Below, one piece after another: positions 10,231-24,100 of a stretch of 64,000 nt of DNA. The stretch comes from Nipponacmea schrenckii (taxonomy: Eukaryota > Mollusca > Gastropoda > Lottiidae): NCBI GenBank assembly GCA_030562195.1, contig JAUJPP010000003.1, positions 32,866,602-32,930,601 on the forward strand, given 5' to 3'. The notes beneath the pieces are model-generated. The model was not told where the DNA came from. It saw nothing but the letters and a program-made list of their open reading frames with translations, and ran no database searches. Position 1 is the first letter of the stretch. Each line of letters opens with the position of its first letter. The translations under genes and the position numbers were made by a program.

Positions 10231-13200
10231 TAATGATGATAATGTGTAGTAATTTTACTACTAAAGGGAACTAAACTATTCTAAAGATATGTTCTGGCTT
10301 TGTATCTGAATAATCAAAATCCTTAAATGTTTTCTGGAATTTACAAGATTGATCACATCTGCAAAATGAAAATATTACTGCCCTGGTTATATGTAGCCTA
10401 CTTACATGTACACAATGTATACAATAGAATATACATCTTTCAATTTTAAGACAAGCCCCTATTATTGTAGAGTACAGAAAGCATAATCAAGCTGTGGATC
10501 TTTGTCCAAATAGTTATCTTAAATTAGTTTATGCAAATTTGAACAAAATGCTAGTGGGTATTTTAGTCTTCTCTGATATCAGATAATGTTATGGGAGTGT
10601 GGGTATGTTGACGTCACAGACAAGTCTTCTATGGCCTTAAAGCACATAAGATGATAATGATCCTTTGTCCTGACACTCACTTGTTTCACTGTAAACAACT
10701 TTTTCATTTTGAAGAATTTCATAAAAGACATCAGTTTTGCTCTTGAGAAAGAAATAATATATTGATAAAATACCATTGTCTGCTTCCTTAATGGTTTTTA
10801 TGTCATAATATGAATAAATTATTGTCCACAATGACAAAATATTTTCATTATTAAAATATACTCAATACATCATAGGTACAGCAATATATTGATATTAGAA
10901 TTTTAAAACAAAACATGACATGTAAGAATATCAGTTCAAGCAGACGCCAAACAATATTTGCAGCAGAGTGAATTCATATCTCAATGGATAATATAATTCC
11001 CATTATTTACAATTTCTTTGAAATTCTCACACATCTGCGGAATTTGACAAAATCAATTTTTTGCGACGACCATTACATTAGTAAACGGTGATATCGACAG
11101 AAAATATAGAGCATGTTTTACTAGTAAATAGAATCACTAAACTGTTGGTGGGTCAGTTGTTGATTTTCTTTGTTGACCGTTTGTGTCTAATCCATCCTTT
11201 ACAACATGTTGACAATGGGAGAAACATGGCCAATGCCATCACCTTTTCAAGAGACAGGACAACAAAAACTGACAAAAGTCACTGTAAGTCCACAAAATGA
11301 CAAAGTGCACCTATCAGTTGTTGAATGATTGTACCCAGCCACAATATTTACTGTCCAAACTAGACTAATAACCTGATGGCTTGACAAATATGGCATTATC
11401 TAACCCTTGAACTTGACATTCTTGAGAATTTGAGATAAACTAGAACCATACTCCAAAACATGACTTTACTCTACCATTTCTATGAAACGCAATGTTCCCT
11501 TTGATTTAGCACTATCTATACGTCTGATGGATCAAGTTGTTCTGCCTTTGACTATGTGCAAATATAAAAATTGACTGTTCAAGTTCACAAAAGCATTCCA
11601 TCTTTCAGTTAATTCAAATTTATTTAATATAAGTTGCTCAAATTTGGACAAGTTTCTTGAATGTGATTCAAAACATACAAGTGGTAGTGGTTCAAAAATT
11701 CTCTATTTGCCCTTTCCTGTTTTTTATGTTTCTGATAACAATTGCATAGTATAACAAACACAACTTGTTGACTTTAAATGTAGATTTAAAGTAAAAATCT
11801 AATTTGGAAATGTCAGATATGTCAAATAGCAATATTCAAATTGAAACTGTGTGCAAAAAAAACTAAAAAGGTTTGTTGTTTCTTATCAAGTCTCTTGTCT
11901 TTTTGCAATTTCAGAAAAGGTTGACCTTGACATTTTTCAATTGATAGTTTGTTTTGATATATATAAAAAACTATCCAAAATGTCGTGTTTCCAAATCCGA
12001 ATATTGACCTTTTAGTCAGTAAATGTTAGTTTTGGTTTACCTGCTTTTTCTTGATAAATGTTCCGACAGCTTTAATTATAGAACTAATGCTAATATCTAA
12101 TTATAAACTGTCTAGCAAAGAGCTCCATAGCTTATATTAAACTGTCTAGAATGGAGCTCAATAGCTATGATAAACTGTCTAGCATATTAACTAGTAGTAT
12201 AGAGTTTAAGATATGAAATTTATCAAAATTCAGTTATGCTTTTGCCTCCAATTAGACTTTTCACTGCCACATTATTTTCAAATTGTGTCATTTCATTGCT
12301 TTTTTGATTAAACCATTACCCCAAAATATACAATAAAGTCATTGTAACAGAATAGAACATATTCAAATGAAGCTCATAAACCTATCAACGTAAATAGAGC
12401 TAAAGAGACAAAATGGCCAAAAATAAGTTAATGTAAGATTATTTATTAGTTTTAACAATAGTAGTATTAATAAAGCTACCTATTTCGGTACTATATAATC
12501 ATGTTACAGAGATAATAGTTTATTTACTGATATACTCATATGACATTATAGTAAAAGTGTAATATATCTAGCTAAGTTTTCAATTTAATTGAGTGTCTGA
12601 CACAAGCTAGGATTCTATTTATTATTTATTTTAAGCACCAAAATACCTTTACACCTGTAAACAGAATTAAGAATGTTATGGATGCAATATTAATTCAATG
12701 GTGTATTCAAAAATGTAATTTTAACATAGTTAATGAGAATATAAAATTATCCTGTTCTTCGGTGACAAGTAGCTTGAGTATTAAGGTTATATAGGCCAAC
12801 AAGCCTTAAATAAATCAAATTATGTGACAGAATGTAATATTTCAACATATTTTAAATGTTGACTTAAACAAATAAATTATTTTTAAAAGTACCTATACTT
12901 TAAGCTGTAGCCAACTGAACATAATGTTGAATTTGAAAGTTGTTTTGTTGAAATTCTCATTCAACATGTATTTTGTTCACCTGCCTTGTCACAAACATAT
13001 TTCAATATTTTTTCATCTATTCAAATTTTCAAAAACAATATCCTTCATTTTTTTTTGCCTTTGCATTACAGATTTTCCCAAATTTGAGCAAGAAGACTTT
13101 TTGACATAGTCTTTTACAGTCATTTTCAAGATGCCCTGATGAAGTCAATTCTTTTGTGGTACCTGTCTTAATAATAAGTTTTTAGATATATAAGTTGTTT

Positions 13201-13865
13201 TTTTCAGACAGTACTTTTGATATTAAACTATTTAATTTCTCTATAATCACTTATCAACTGTAACTGATTTTTTTACTTGAATAATAATTAACTTTTTATT
13301 ACAGTGTCAAGTAACAGGCTTCTTAAAATTGCATTTCAGTTTCTCAATAATTCTTTTAAGCCATACAACATTCAGATTGTGCAATAAAATAAATCTTGAA
13401 TGAATAGTCTTAAAATGAGATATCTGAGTGTGCATTGATGAAACCCTTAATTTAAAACAGTAATGAAAACATAGGTACATCAAAAAGCTCCCTTATAGAA
13501 AAGAAAATATTCTTCTTTCAGTTTGCTTTATTACACTTAAGTTCTCTGTAATTAATTTCTTTTTAAAACCTCTCAAGTAGTAATTATCAAGTAGTTATTA
13601 TAGATTGAGACTAGTAGAGCAAGGTTAGTAATAATGGCCTCAATGTAATCAAATCTTCTCCTCAAACATGATAAGATAGAGTGTCTCTGAGACTTGGGCC
13701 CTTGCTGTCTTAGGTGTTTATTTTCTATATGATGAATTTCGAGTTGTCAAGACCTTTTTGTCTTAGCAAATTTTACATCATTGATCACTCTATGGTTTCA
13801 TTACCCAGAGAGGTGCATAATTGATTTTCTTATGAAGGTGTTTTGTTTTGTTTAAACATTTGGTG
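10231..13865. other. Long AT-rich stretch without a supported gene
   Basis: No exon was recognised. Around 12105-12185 the string AAACTGTCTAG occurs three times in imperfect repeats about 40 bp apart, alternating with GAGCTC and ATAGCT. Other open frames (10579-10837, 11088-11300, 12924-13109) have no family or splice support. Confidence 0.4.
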
Positions 13866-14060
13866 GTTCTGTTTTCTGAGCATTGTGATGAATTCCATAA
13901 AATTCTGTTTTCTGAGCATTGTGATGAATTCCATAAAATTCTGTTCTCTGAACATTGTGATGAATTCCATAAAATTCTGTTTTCTGTGCATTGTGATGAA
14001 TTCCATAAAATTCTGTTTTCTGAGCATTGTGATGAATTCCATAAAATTCTGTTCTTTGAC
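13866..14060. repeat. 36-bp minisatellite
   Basis: Five full units and one partial unit, starting at 13871, 13907, 13943, 13979, 14015 and 14051. Each begins GTTTTCTGAGCATTG or a one- or two-base variant and ends ATTCCATAAAATTCT. The 36-bp period is divisible by three, so several frames on both strands stay open and give false ORFs of 72-113 codons. Confidence 0.9.
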
Positions 14061-17000
14061 CACTGAAAAGCATTACTTGATATTCTATGCGCTGAACACT
14101 GTTAAGTTCTTGAAAGTTCTTGCATCAAGGATTCTTCTAAGACCCACTTCAATATCTGTGTCAGGTGAAGTAGCTTTATACTAACGATATTAATTATATA
14201 TTAAAAATATATGTCAACATCATATGGAGCCTGAATAAATAAAATATGATCCTATTATTTCAAGTCATGCCTTCCACTAAATATTTCAACTTTACAATAT
14301 ATGGTAAGATTCTTTATTGATAAGAAAATCAGTTTTTAAATCCTGACTTTATGGCAGTATCCCTTGAAAAGATATACAGTTGGGTCAGCCACAGATTTGA
14401 ATAAATTTGGGTTCTTTATTATTTGTATATGAATAGGCAAATATTGTGAAAGGTAATAACGCCACACTTTAACATCAACAAAGGTGATAAATGATAAGAT
14501 ATTTGAATGGGGCCATGCATTTCTTATCAAATAGATAATAGTGTTATCCCAATGTAGGTAAATAACTGATTAAAAAGTTGAAGAATGACAACTGAATACT
14601 AAAGATATATTGCCCATAGTATATATTTTTAATAGGCATAGCATCTTATAAGATTTTGAAAATGAAATGAATGGAGTCCTACTTTTATGCACCTAAAAGG
14701 CTGATGATGCCCATGTCAAAACTTGTTCTTTGTGAACAATGAGAAACACAGTGCATTCCTGTAATTTTCTGATAAAAAGATCATCTAAAAAATTTCAAAT
14801 ATTTTGGAAAATTTATGCACAAATTTGAATAGACATTTGTCTTACTATAAAAACAAATTTTGAATAAAATTTTGAAAGAAATTCTCATTCAGTTGAAAGA
14901 TATAAAACAAAGGATAAATGTTATACTTTGAGTACACAAAAGAAAACAAATCATAGAATGAAAATCTGCTTCATGATTCAAATTGTGCCACAATGATTTG
15001 CTTGATTTAACTGAATAACATAATATATTTTCATTTGTAATTATAAAACCTTCAAGGACTTAGGTGGTACATGTTCACAGGACTTCATTAGGGTTTACTT
15101 TAAGAGGTGGGTATTATTTGACTACACCACATGAAGATTTTAGACTTTTGTTCAGATCAAGTCATTTCCATTTACTTAATGAGGTGAAACTTTATCTAAT
15201 TGGTCCTTGTTTTTAGATCAAAGCATTTGTCCTTCAAAGAAAATTGTAAGCTGAAGTTTTTCTCCTTCTAAATAAAGGAGCTTTAAAATGATCTGTTTGG
15301 GTGTGAGGAAAGTGTAGAAAATTGAACTTAATCCAAGTTGGAGTGAGATTTCTAAATAGCTATTTGTATTGGTAATCTTTTGGTTGGTCAAGACCAATCA
15401 AATGTGGACAAGTTTTGTGCCAAGATCCTTTTGTTTGAAGAATAAGCATTACTTTTGGTCAGATTAATGATCTAAAGCTATTTTTTATGTACAGTTCTTC
15501 TAGCACATTCACATATTAGATAATAATTGGTTGCAAAGTGCCTTATAACTGGACTTTTCACTTCAGATTTATGCTATCACAGTTCACTGCTATATGCAAG
15601 GAAATAGATTTTTTCATCTGGTGCTTGAACGAATAATTCTTAAAAATAATATTTTGAATTTGCTACATTTGGTACAATATGCAATGTATTTCACAAGGTT
15701 TGTTTGGAAAGAGACCTTTAAGCATTCTCAACAATGAATATTGACAAATCACACACACAAACCATTTAGGTTGTAAATATGACATCAAAGAAACATTATG
15801 AAATATGTTAACACCTTTGATAATAGGTAAATAGATCTTACATCTTGCTTGTGGGTGGACACTCAGTTTAGAGGTCATTGGCCTCGACCCTAATTAGACA
15901 TTATATAAGGTCAAATGAACATCCACCTACACATGCAGTCACAGATTTTTAGACAAACGTCAGTGTAATGGCCAAGAACGTCAGTGTAATGGCCAAGTGT
16001 CTACTTTACATGACTCATTTAAGGTGTACATCTGATAATTATAACTGAGTTTTAAAGCAGACTGACCAAGTGAGTCCAAAAAGAAAATGACCACTCTTTT
16101 AAAACGCAATCAATGTAAACTTGACCATGCAAATTGTAGTAATATTTTAGCTAAGAGGATGAAAGACATTCAAATCAGAGAAATAGCTCAATTAGGCATT
16201 TTTGTTCATTGAATGTAATTTCAAAGAGTTTTAAATATATATATTATATAATAATATTTAGTTCAGATACTTTACCATGGTCTTATGACTGTATATTTGT
16301 AATTATTGCAATAATTGCTAAAGATTTGAGGTAGTGTGCAATCAAAAATGATAAAGGCAATTTAATTTTTCATGATTAATGATGTGTCCATACCGAATTC
16401 TTTACAAATGAATCATACAAAGTATATTTTGGTTTACTATTACTGCCTGAGGGAAGAAGTTTACGCCAATTAAACCCTGTACCTATCACAGACAATCATG
16501 GCTAGCAATTTTCCGTGCTAATAGCTAATGATGCAATCATTGTTAACTTAATCCTCTTGAAGTATATTAAAATAAACTGCAGCTTTCAAATAAACTCCCT
16601 TTAGATTTTTTATACACCTTATAGCTATTGTTTTGTGGTGAGATCAAATGCTCTTAATGGTAGTTATTGACATTATGGTTTGGCCGGCCTGTCAAAATAC
16701 AGGCACTGGCGTTAAGCTTGTTTGATTCATAGAGCTTAATCCCTAAAATAAGCATAAACTAAAATTAACCCTCCTTATGTAGGGATTAACTAAATATAGT
16801 ATATTATTATAGGGTCTGTTTTTATTACAGCTCACTGTATAAGTGACCAATGACGTTGTGTGGCAGGCTCTTGAAGGTCCGAGTCATTTTGTTTTATTAG
16901 GGACTATTAAGTGGTCAAGAGAATGTTTACCTGTTTTGTAGTAGTACTGTATTTCTATTAAACTAATATTCTAAGTGGACTTATATAGTAGGATTTATAA

Positions 17001-18140
17001 CAAGGTAAGTAATGCCCATGTCCATTTTGAATTTGGAGTAAACAACAGGTGGGCTCTATCATTCTGAGGAAATCATGTTTAAGTATCATTTTCAGTCTTC
17101 ATACACCATAAGGTGCAGAAGAATAGATGTAAAATTTCATTTTATTTTATGTATGATACTATCAAACTTTTCATTTTTCATTCACTAAACTGGCTTCAGT
17201 TTTTTCATAAATTTTACTACATGTATCTAATTTTTTATTCGTGAAACTATTGACATTGTGAATAATCAAACAATGATTGCCTGGGGTTTTGAGATAGGGG
17301 TCTTAGTCATTCAGATTCGGAAGGAAAACGTGACAAATTGTTTACTTCCTGTCTCATTTAATTAGATTCCAATTTGTAGAAATAATTTAATTTTTGCAAC
17401 AAATTTTCACAATTTTGACAATATTCAGTACTATTTTTGAATTTTTGGACTATGATATTGTCTAAGTGTATATGGCCCCAGACAATATTACATTGAGAAA
17501 AGGGTTCTATATTTAGACTGCAAAAGAAACACTTAAGGTGTATTTTATGGTCATTTTTGAAACTGGTGGAAATATATCATATTTTAAGAAAAATGAATCA
17601 ATTTTAGTCATGTAAGGAAAAGTTACAGAAAAGCTTCCTTCAAATTATTCCTCCTTCCGTGCTGGCTTTTGACACTTAATTGCATGAAACCTTACCTTGT
17701 TTATTTAGAGTTCAGAGGTCATAGTTCAATCTATCAGAGTTGACAACCAGTCACATTTGGTGGTTGCTCACCACTTTATTTGTACATGACTTTACAAATA
17801 TCAATAGAGTGTTGAGTTCTTGCTTGATGTTCACAACACAAATGTTCAGGTAATTTCTGTTGAGTGACAGTTCAACTCTAAACATAGGACATGATAACAT
17901 CAAGATGCACTTTTGAAACATAAGTACATTTAATTTGGATTCTATTAGATTATATGCATCTTGTGTGACAGACCTGACTGGATTTGCAAACTTTAAACAG
18001 GTTTTGGAAGATATTTGTGTGTTGTGAATTTTTGATGACTTAAAAACATGCAAAGTGTAACTTAATTGAAAGCATAAGTTGGATATTTTCATCTACATGT
18101 AGTTCGAGATTGTTGTAAAACTGAAATTAAAGGCAAGAAA
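14061..18140. other. AT-rich stretch with SINE fragments and a 21-bp duplication
   Basis: Two 3'-end fragments of the family 2 SINE lie at about 14665-14720 (minus) and 17095-17150 (plus). A perfect 21-bp direct duplication occupies 15956-15976 and 15977-15997. The 113-codon minus-strand open frame at 17751-18092 has no recognisable similarity and no splice support. This may be the 5' flank or a 5' intron of the RhoGAP gene. Confidence 0.4.
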
Positions 18141-21100
18141 ATGCATATTAAGGATATCTTAGGACTGACCAATTCCAATCTGCATGGAGATTTCACAGAG
18201 AGAAACAATGCTCTGAATAGTTCACTAAGTCAGGTAGGCATCATTCATTAGACTTATTGTTATTGAAGCTTATGGATATTGTGTTTTTGTTGTATGAGGT
18301 ACAGAATCTCCTTGTTTCTTTTTAAAAACTTGATAAAGTATTGTTATTTTGTATTTATTGGTGTGGGCACCATCGAACTCCAATCAAATCTCTGATGTTA
18401 ATGCCTTCCACAACTAGCTTTAATAATGATATATAATAATATAATATATAGCTATTTTCATATTTATTGCCAATTGTTTTTGCGTCTGCCAGACAAAGCG
18501 TTGGCAAAACTCATGACAAGTCTGTTTGTGAGAATCTGTATGCTTACAAATATTGGGAACTGTTACTTACACAAAGAAACAATATCAAAGTAGGAATTCA
18601 TGCCGTCAGAAGAGTTGCTTTGAAGGGAGTGATTTATCAAAGAATGCTTTTTTCCATTTCTGTATTAATAAGTCTATTAAATGCAAAGAGTAAGTCATAA
18701 AACTCATTTTCATTTTTGTTGTGAAAATGTCGCAACAACTAATAGACAATGTTTAAAGCAGTCATTCCGTAATTGTTGTGGACATAACAGAAAGCTAGTT
18801 TTTGACAAAACTTAGTGTAAGTGTTAATTTTCACCATAAGATGGACCCTATTAAAGTCAGGCAATCTTTCAATTACCAACAACTTTTGTCCAGATGTTTT
18901 TGTTACAATAACAAATTTGGGCATATTACGGTACTGGAGTTTGAATAGAATATTTAAAATACTTCCCCTCTTTTGCATTGTGCAACTAAACCAGGAAAAG
19001 CCTAAAGATGTGCATTGAATAAATTTCATTATTTTAACTGTGTCCTTTCCTGTCAAAATAAAAAAAAATTTGAGCTAGTGTAGAAATGACATTGCTAGGC
19101 AAAGTGGTTGAATAATTAAGTTACTAAACTATGAAATGTCAAAATATGATAAGGCCTGACACTTGAGCTATTTTTATTTATATTTATTACGCCATTTTAT
19201 ATCATATGTTATCTTAATCCCATTTACCCAAATACACCTGATATGGACCAGACATAATTTTAGTTAGTGGAAGTAAGTGTATCAGAGCAGTTTTGCAACT
19301 GTGGATAATTTTGCGTAATCCATGGCTAAGGAGACTTGGAGAGTATTAAATATTGAAGGATCGACATATATCGAGTGGGAATATCCAGAGATGATGGTCT
19401 ATGATAGGGTATTGTACCAATTTTGCTAAATATTTTTAGGGGGGTGGATATATGACATTGAACTTGAATATACTGATATGAACTTAACGTCCTAATTCAA
19501 AATGTTGAAAAAATGATTGTCTGTTAGGAAATCAAAATTGATGCACTTCCTGAAAAATCTATGGATATTGCTTTGATCTGAATATTAAAGGGGCACAGTC
19601 TTGATTTATTTCGGACAATCATCCGACAGCCTCAAACACATGAAATCTTTTGTTTAGCTAATCAGAAATAGTCTACAGAGCTTTCCTTTGAAATTTGAGC
19701 CTTCAAATCCATGGGTATACATAATTATCCGTGTTTGAAAATCATAATGTCTTAAGATATAATGAACGTCCCGCCATATTGGAAAATCAAAGAGTTATAA
19801 ATAGACTACTGCGCAGGCCCACACTGATAAAACAAAAAGAAAGTACATGTAATAACAATTGTAGATTTTGTCAACAGGACACACAATTTTCAGACTGACT
19901 GGAGACGCGTACAGCACGGAAAAAAAATAAAAAGTGAAATTTTTTAGGTATATTTCAAGGTATTTTACGATTTTCGTAGAGCTTGAGTATTTCTGAGGAC
20001 TGTTTAAATGTAACAAAGGCCCAAAACGACCCCTAAAAATCAAGATTGTGCCCCTTTAACCCCCATTTTAAAACCAGTTCTCATGAAAAGTGAAATGAAA
20101 TTTATGGAGTTTTAGCCTACACTTTTTCAATTTCCAACTGTCAATTGATCTACAGTGTGCACAGCCTGTAGCAAACAGGCCTCGGCTTATTGTCCCATCC
20201 AAAAGATGCTTTTTCCATGTCTGTGCCTCCAACCTGCAACACTAACAGGGAAACCAGGCTGAAAAATCCGAAAGTTCATCTCAAACTTTGCCGGGATTAT
20301 CAGTTATCCTGCTAATTATATCCCGATATATACCTCATCCTGATTTATATCTTTCAACTTTATAGGATGGGTTCTTGCTAATTTGAGCTCCAAAGCTTAC
20401 AGCACTATTAGATCAAAATCCCAGCTTATTGCAATTGTTGTAACCAGACCTTTTGCTATTCATTATTTCAATTTATTCAATTCAGTCAATAAGAATAATA
20501 TCAAAACATACTTTTGTGTATTTGATTTAGAAATTTTCTCAGCTATCCTTTTTTGTTTTATGTTCACCAAAACTTGGCCGTTTTTGTTCACAGTGTCTTT
20601 TTGAGTCAGTCAACAAAATTCATAAATAGACAGAATAAGACTTAAATAATACTGTTTGTGGCAAAAAAAGAAATTTTCTATTTACAATATTTTCAACTTT
20701 GAAAACAAACTCATGTGAAGTTTACTTTCTCACTTTAAACACAGACATAAGAGGAAAATAATAATTTCTATGAACTCTGTTTCACATTTTATAACATTTA
20801 GATAAAAATATTGCACCGATTTTGTATGCACATTGTAATGACTTTGGTTGTCTTTTGATAGTTGACTGCTCAGAAGATATCAGATTTTAGAGATATAGTC
20901 TTGAATTGGGTAGTAGACCATGAAATAGTTTAAGAATATCTTCATTGTGTTTTTCCATTTGTATTTAGAATAAACACTCCTTTGACATATTTGAATGAAT
21001 TTTTTTAGACCTTTCCTATTTTAGATATGATATGGCCTTGGGTCAATCATTCTTAATGCTAATCCTAAGACAAAAGAAGGACATTGTTAAAAGATGACAA

Positions 21101-24100
21101 ACCCTTTTTATTTCATACCATAGACTTAGCACACATTTGTAAGCCACCATATTTAATTAAGTTCTTGATCTCATAATCTTCTATAATCTGCTTTGTTAAT
21201 CTAACAGATTATCTCAACTGGCAGATCAAATGTGGAAAGATACTTATGGAATTTTTGGTGGAAAGTTTTATTGTGTGAACAGAAGTGACTGACAAGACAT
21301 TTTTGTATATTTTCTTTTCATGAATTGGATTAGCTCATGAAAGATTTATGATTGTTTCATTGTCAATCAAAGCCAATCACTATTCAGCAGTTTGAAAAAA
21401 TAAAAAATTGTTTTTATCTTGCGACGCATTTTAGTTTGGACATTGTGGAGAGGTAGGCAATTATCATTTCCGTTATGTTTTTTGAATGTGGTATCATTTC
21501 TGTAATCATTGAATGGTTTTGCAACCTGATGTATTTCTCTGCAACTTATTCTTAGAAGAGATTTTTGTTTGATGTACTTAAAGGTTTAATAATGATGAAG
21601 AAAAATTAAAAATGAGGTATAATATTGCAAATGATACAAAAATTTGTTCATTCTTTGTTATTTTGACCAATTCTTTCTTCGTTAATTGACCATAAGTTAT
21701 TCTTTCCAAGATTATCATGACAATATTAACCAGATATGGGCATTATTTATTTCAAGTTATGAATTTGGCAAAATTGACCATGGATTAGATAAACAGTATC
21801 ATCAAATACTTTGGACAAGGGTGTTGTCCTGAAACTTGAATTCCTGCCATTTTTAATAACAGAAACAAAGTTGTAAACAGACGGGTAATCCGTTTGGCAA
21901 TAAAAATTAATCTGTAGTGTTCACCACCCATCTACTGTTTGATGTTATCATGTGTATCAATACTCACACTTTCAAATCCTAATCCCTCATTTTAGCCAGG
22001 ATTGGGAGTATTTGGCACTCTTCTTGTTTAAGGGGTGAAATAGAGTTTCATATGGACAATAAATCATATTTTGACAGACTATCTGTGAGAAAATATGACA
22101 TTTATACATTCCTTATGTTAACTTGTCATATGCTCTTGCCAAACTTAAATTTGTGTGTATTAATAGAATAATGTCTGGGATACAATTGTAAGTCAAATTT
22201 TCACTGGAAAAACTTCCTGATAACAGATTTAATAAAAATAAATTGACAAAAAACAAGATGCACATCTGTTCTTATTTTGATGACTGTTTTTGCGTTCTTT
22301 GTCTCATCAAGTCTATATCACGAAAAAGACTAAGTGACAAAAAAGTAATCAACTTTTTGTTAGACTTGGAGATAATCTGTTTGAAGAAGATAACTTGAAC
22401 TAAACTAACTTCTCACCTTGGTGAAAAAATTCTACAGTTTGACTGTGTGAACTATGATCTTTCTTTGATTTATTGTCAAGTGACATTTTCATCATGGTTT
22501 TGCTTCTCCAGTACAAAAGGCTCTTGCACTCAATACTTGGTTTTGCATTGTGTGGATTTACTTTGAATATCAAACCTCTGCCACTGATAAGTATAATTCA
22601 GAAGGGCAGTGCCATTGGGATCATTGACAGCATTTTTGACCTAAACATTTCAAGGTTGACCTAAAGATTAGTCTCCACAGCTCATTGTCCCTTTCCTAAA
22701 CACTTAGTTTTTGTTTTTATGTGACTTTTGCAACATAGGTTTGGTGGGGGAGGGGGATCTGATGGGGTGATACGGTTCAAGACATAAAGACATACATATC
22801 TATAATAAAAGACTTTCAGTGGAGATTAACTTTTAACTTTTCAACTGAGTTAATCCCCTGACTAAATAAACAAACATCATAAAAAGTTTGTTTGTCAATT
22901 TAATTTTTTCAATAAGGCACAAGATATTTCAAGAGAAAGATTTGAGCAGAGGCGAGAACAGAATGCAGTAAGAAAACTAAAGAATCTCCTCCCAAATCTT
23001 ATAATCTTTAACAAGTATTTCACTGTGTAACGTCTTGAAATTGTTAACCTCTCTAAGGGATTAACATGTTACTAGGTTTCATAGCTCTTCAAAGATGGCT
23101 GACGAAGGTTTTAGCATGATCTTAAATGTCAGTCATTAGTTCAGCAGAGATGTTAACAACATGTCTTATAATTAAATCTTTTCAAATGTCATTTTGTATG
23201 CTTAGACTAATCTTGATCTAAACTCCCCAATTTTATTATGTGACAAATGATTAATTTCTAGATGTCTTTTCTATAGTATAAATTTCAGGAAAATTTCAGA
23301 GAATACAACGTATCACCTGAAAATGAAACATGGCTTACATGCTAATTCCAAAAGTCTTGTTACTTCACACAACCATTGCATTGTAAAAATATATTACAGA
23401 CATAATCTATTTACTGAGTTTTTTTTAATCATTTTGTATTTCTCCTTAAAAATTCTCAGTTGGAAGGACACATGTGCCGAGGAAATTGAGGGAAGAACAC
23501 TATTGACATTTACTGCATTTACCTTCAGATTGTAAATTCAGAGGTAAAGAAAAAAATGTTTGCCTGCTCTTTGAAAATGGTGAAAATGAGAGCTCTCAGT
23601 TAAACTTCCGTATATCGATTCATTGGTAAACTTTCCCATCATAGTGTTAATTTATTTTAAATCTTCATTCAACAATGTCAACAGTAGAAAAACTGTAAAT
23701 CTGTCATGTTGAGGAGTCTTGAGTACATTTCACGATTCAATTGTTCTCAATGGTTTAAGCAACCAGTATTTAAAGCAACCAATATCTCTGTAACATTGAC
23801 ATAGAGTTTCAAATAGATGAACCTTATTGAAAAAAAAATCTTACTATTTCAAGCAAGGAACTTTCCTATAATCTTACAAACATACATACATATAAAAATA
23901 TTGAAAAACATAACCTAAAACATGCTGTTAGATTCACATAGTGTGAACTTGTCATTAGACAACTGATATATTTCATTATACATATCAATGTATAAAATAT
24001 TTACAAAACCAGTTGGGCAACCAACAAATTTAAATGCAAGTTATCAGTAGTTTAAAAAAAAGTCGAAGAAATTAAATCAGTAAATCTGGCAAATATGGAC

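Noticed and set aside
13830..14184. ORFs of 72-113 codons on both strands with 12-residue repeats
   Set aside because: They are products of the 36-bp minisatellite period, open in several registers, with no splice or start context.
17751..18092. Minus-strand 113-codon ORF
   Set aside because: Cys/Leu-rich AT-biased translation with no recognisable family, acceptor or donor.
21205..21260. Possible extra RhoGAP exon after TAACAG
   Set aside because: The donor is weak, and inserting it gives no recognisable domain sequence.
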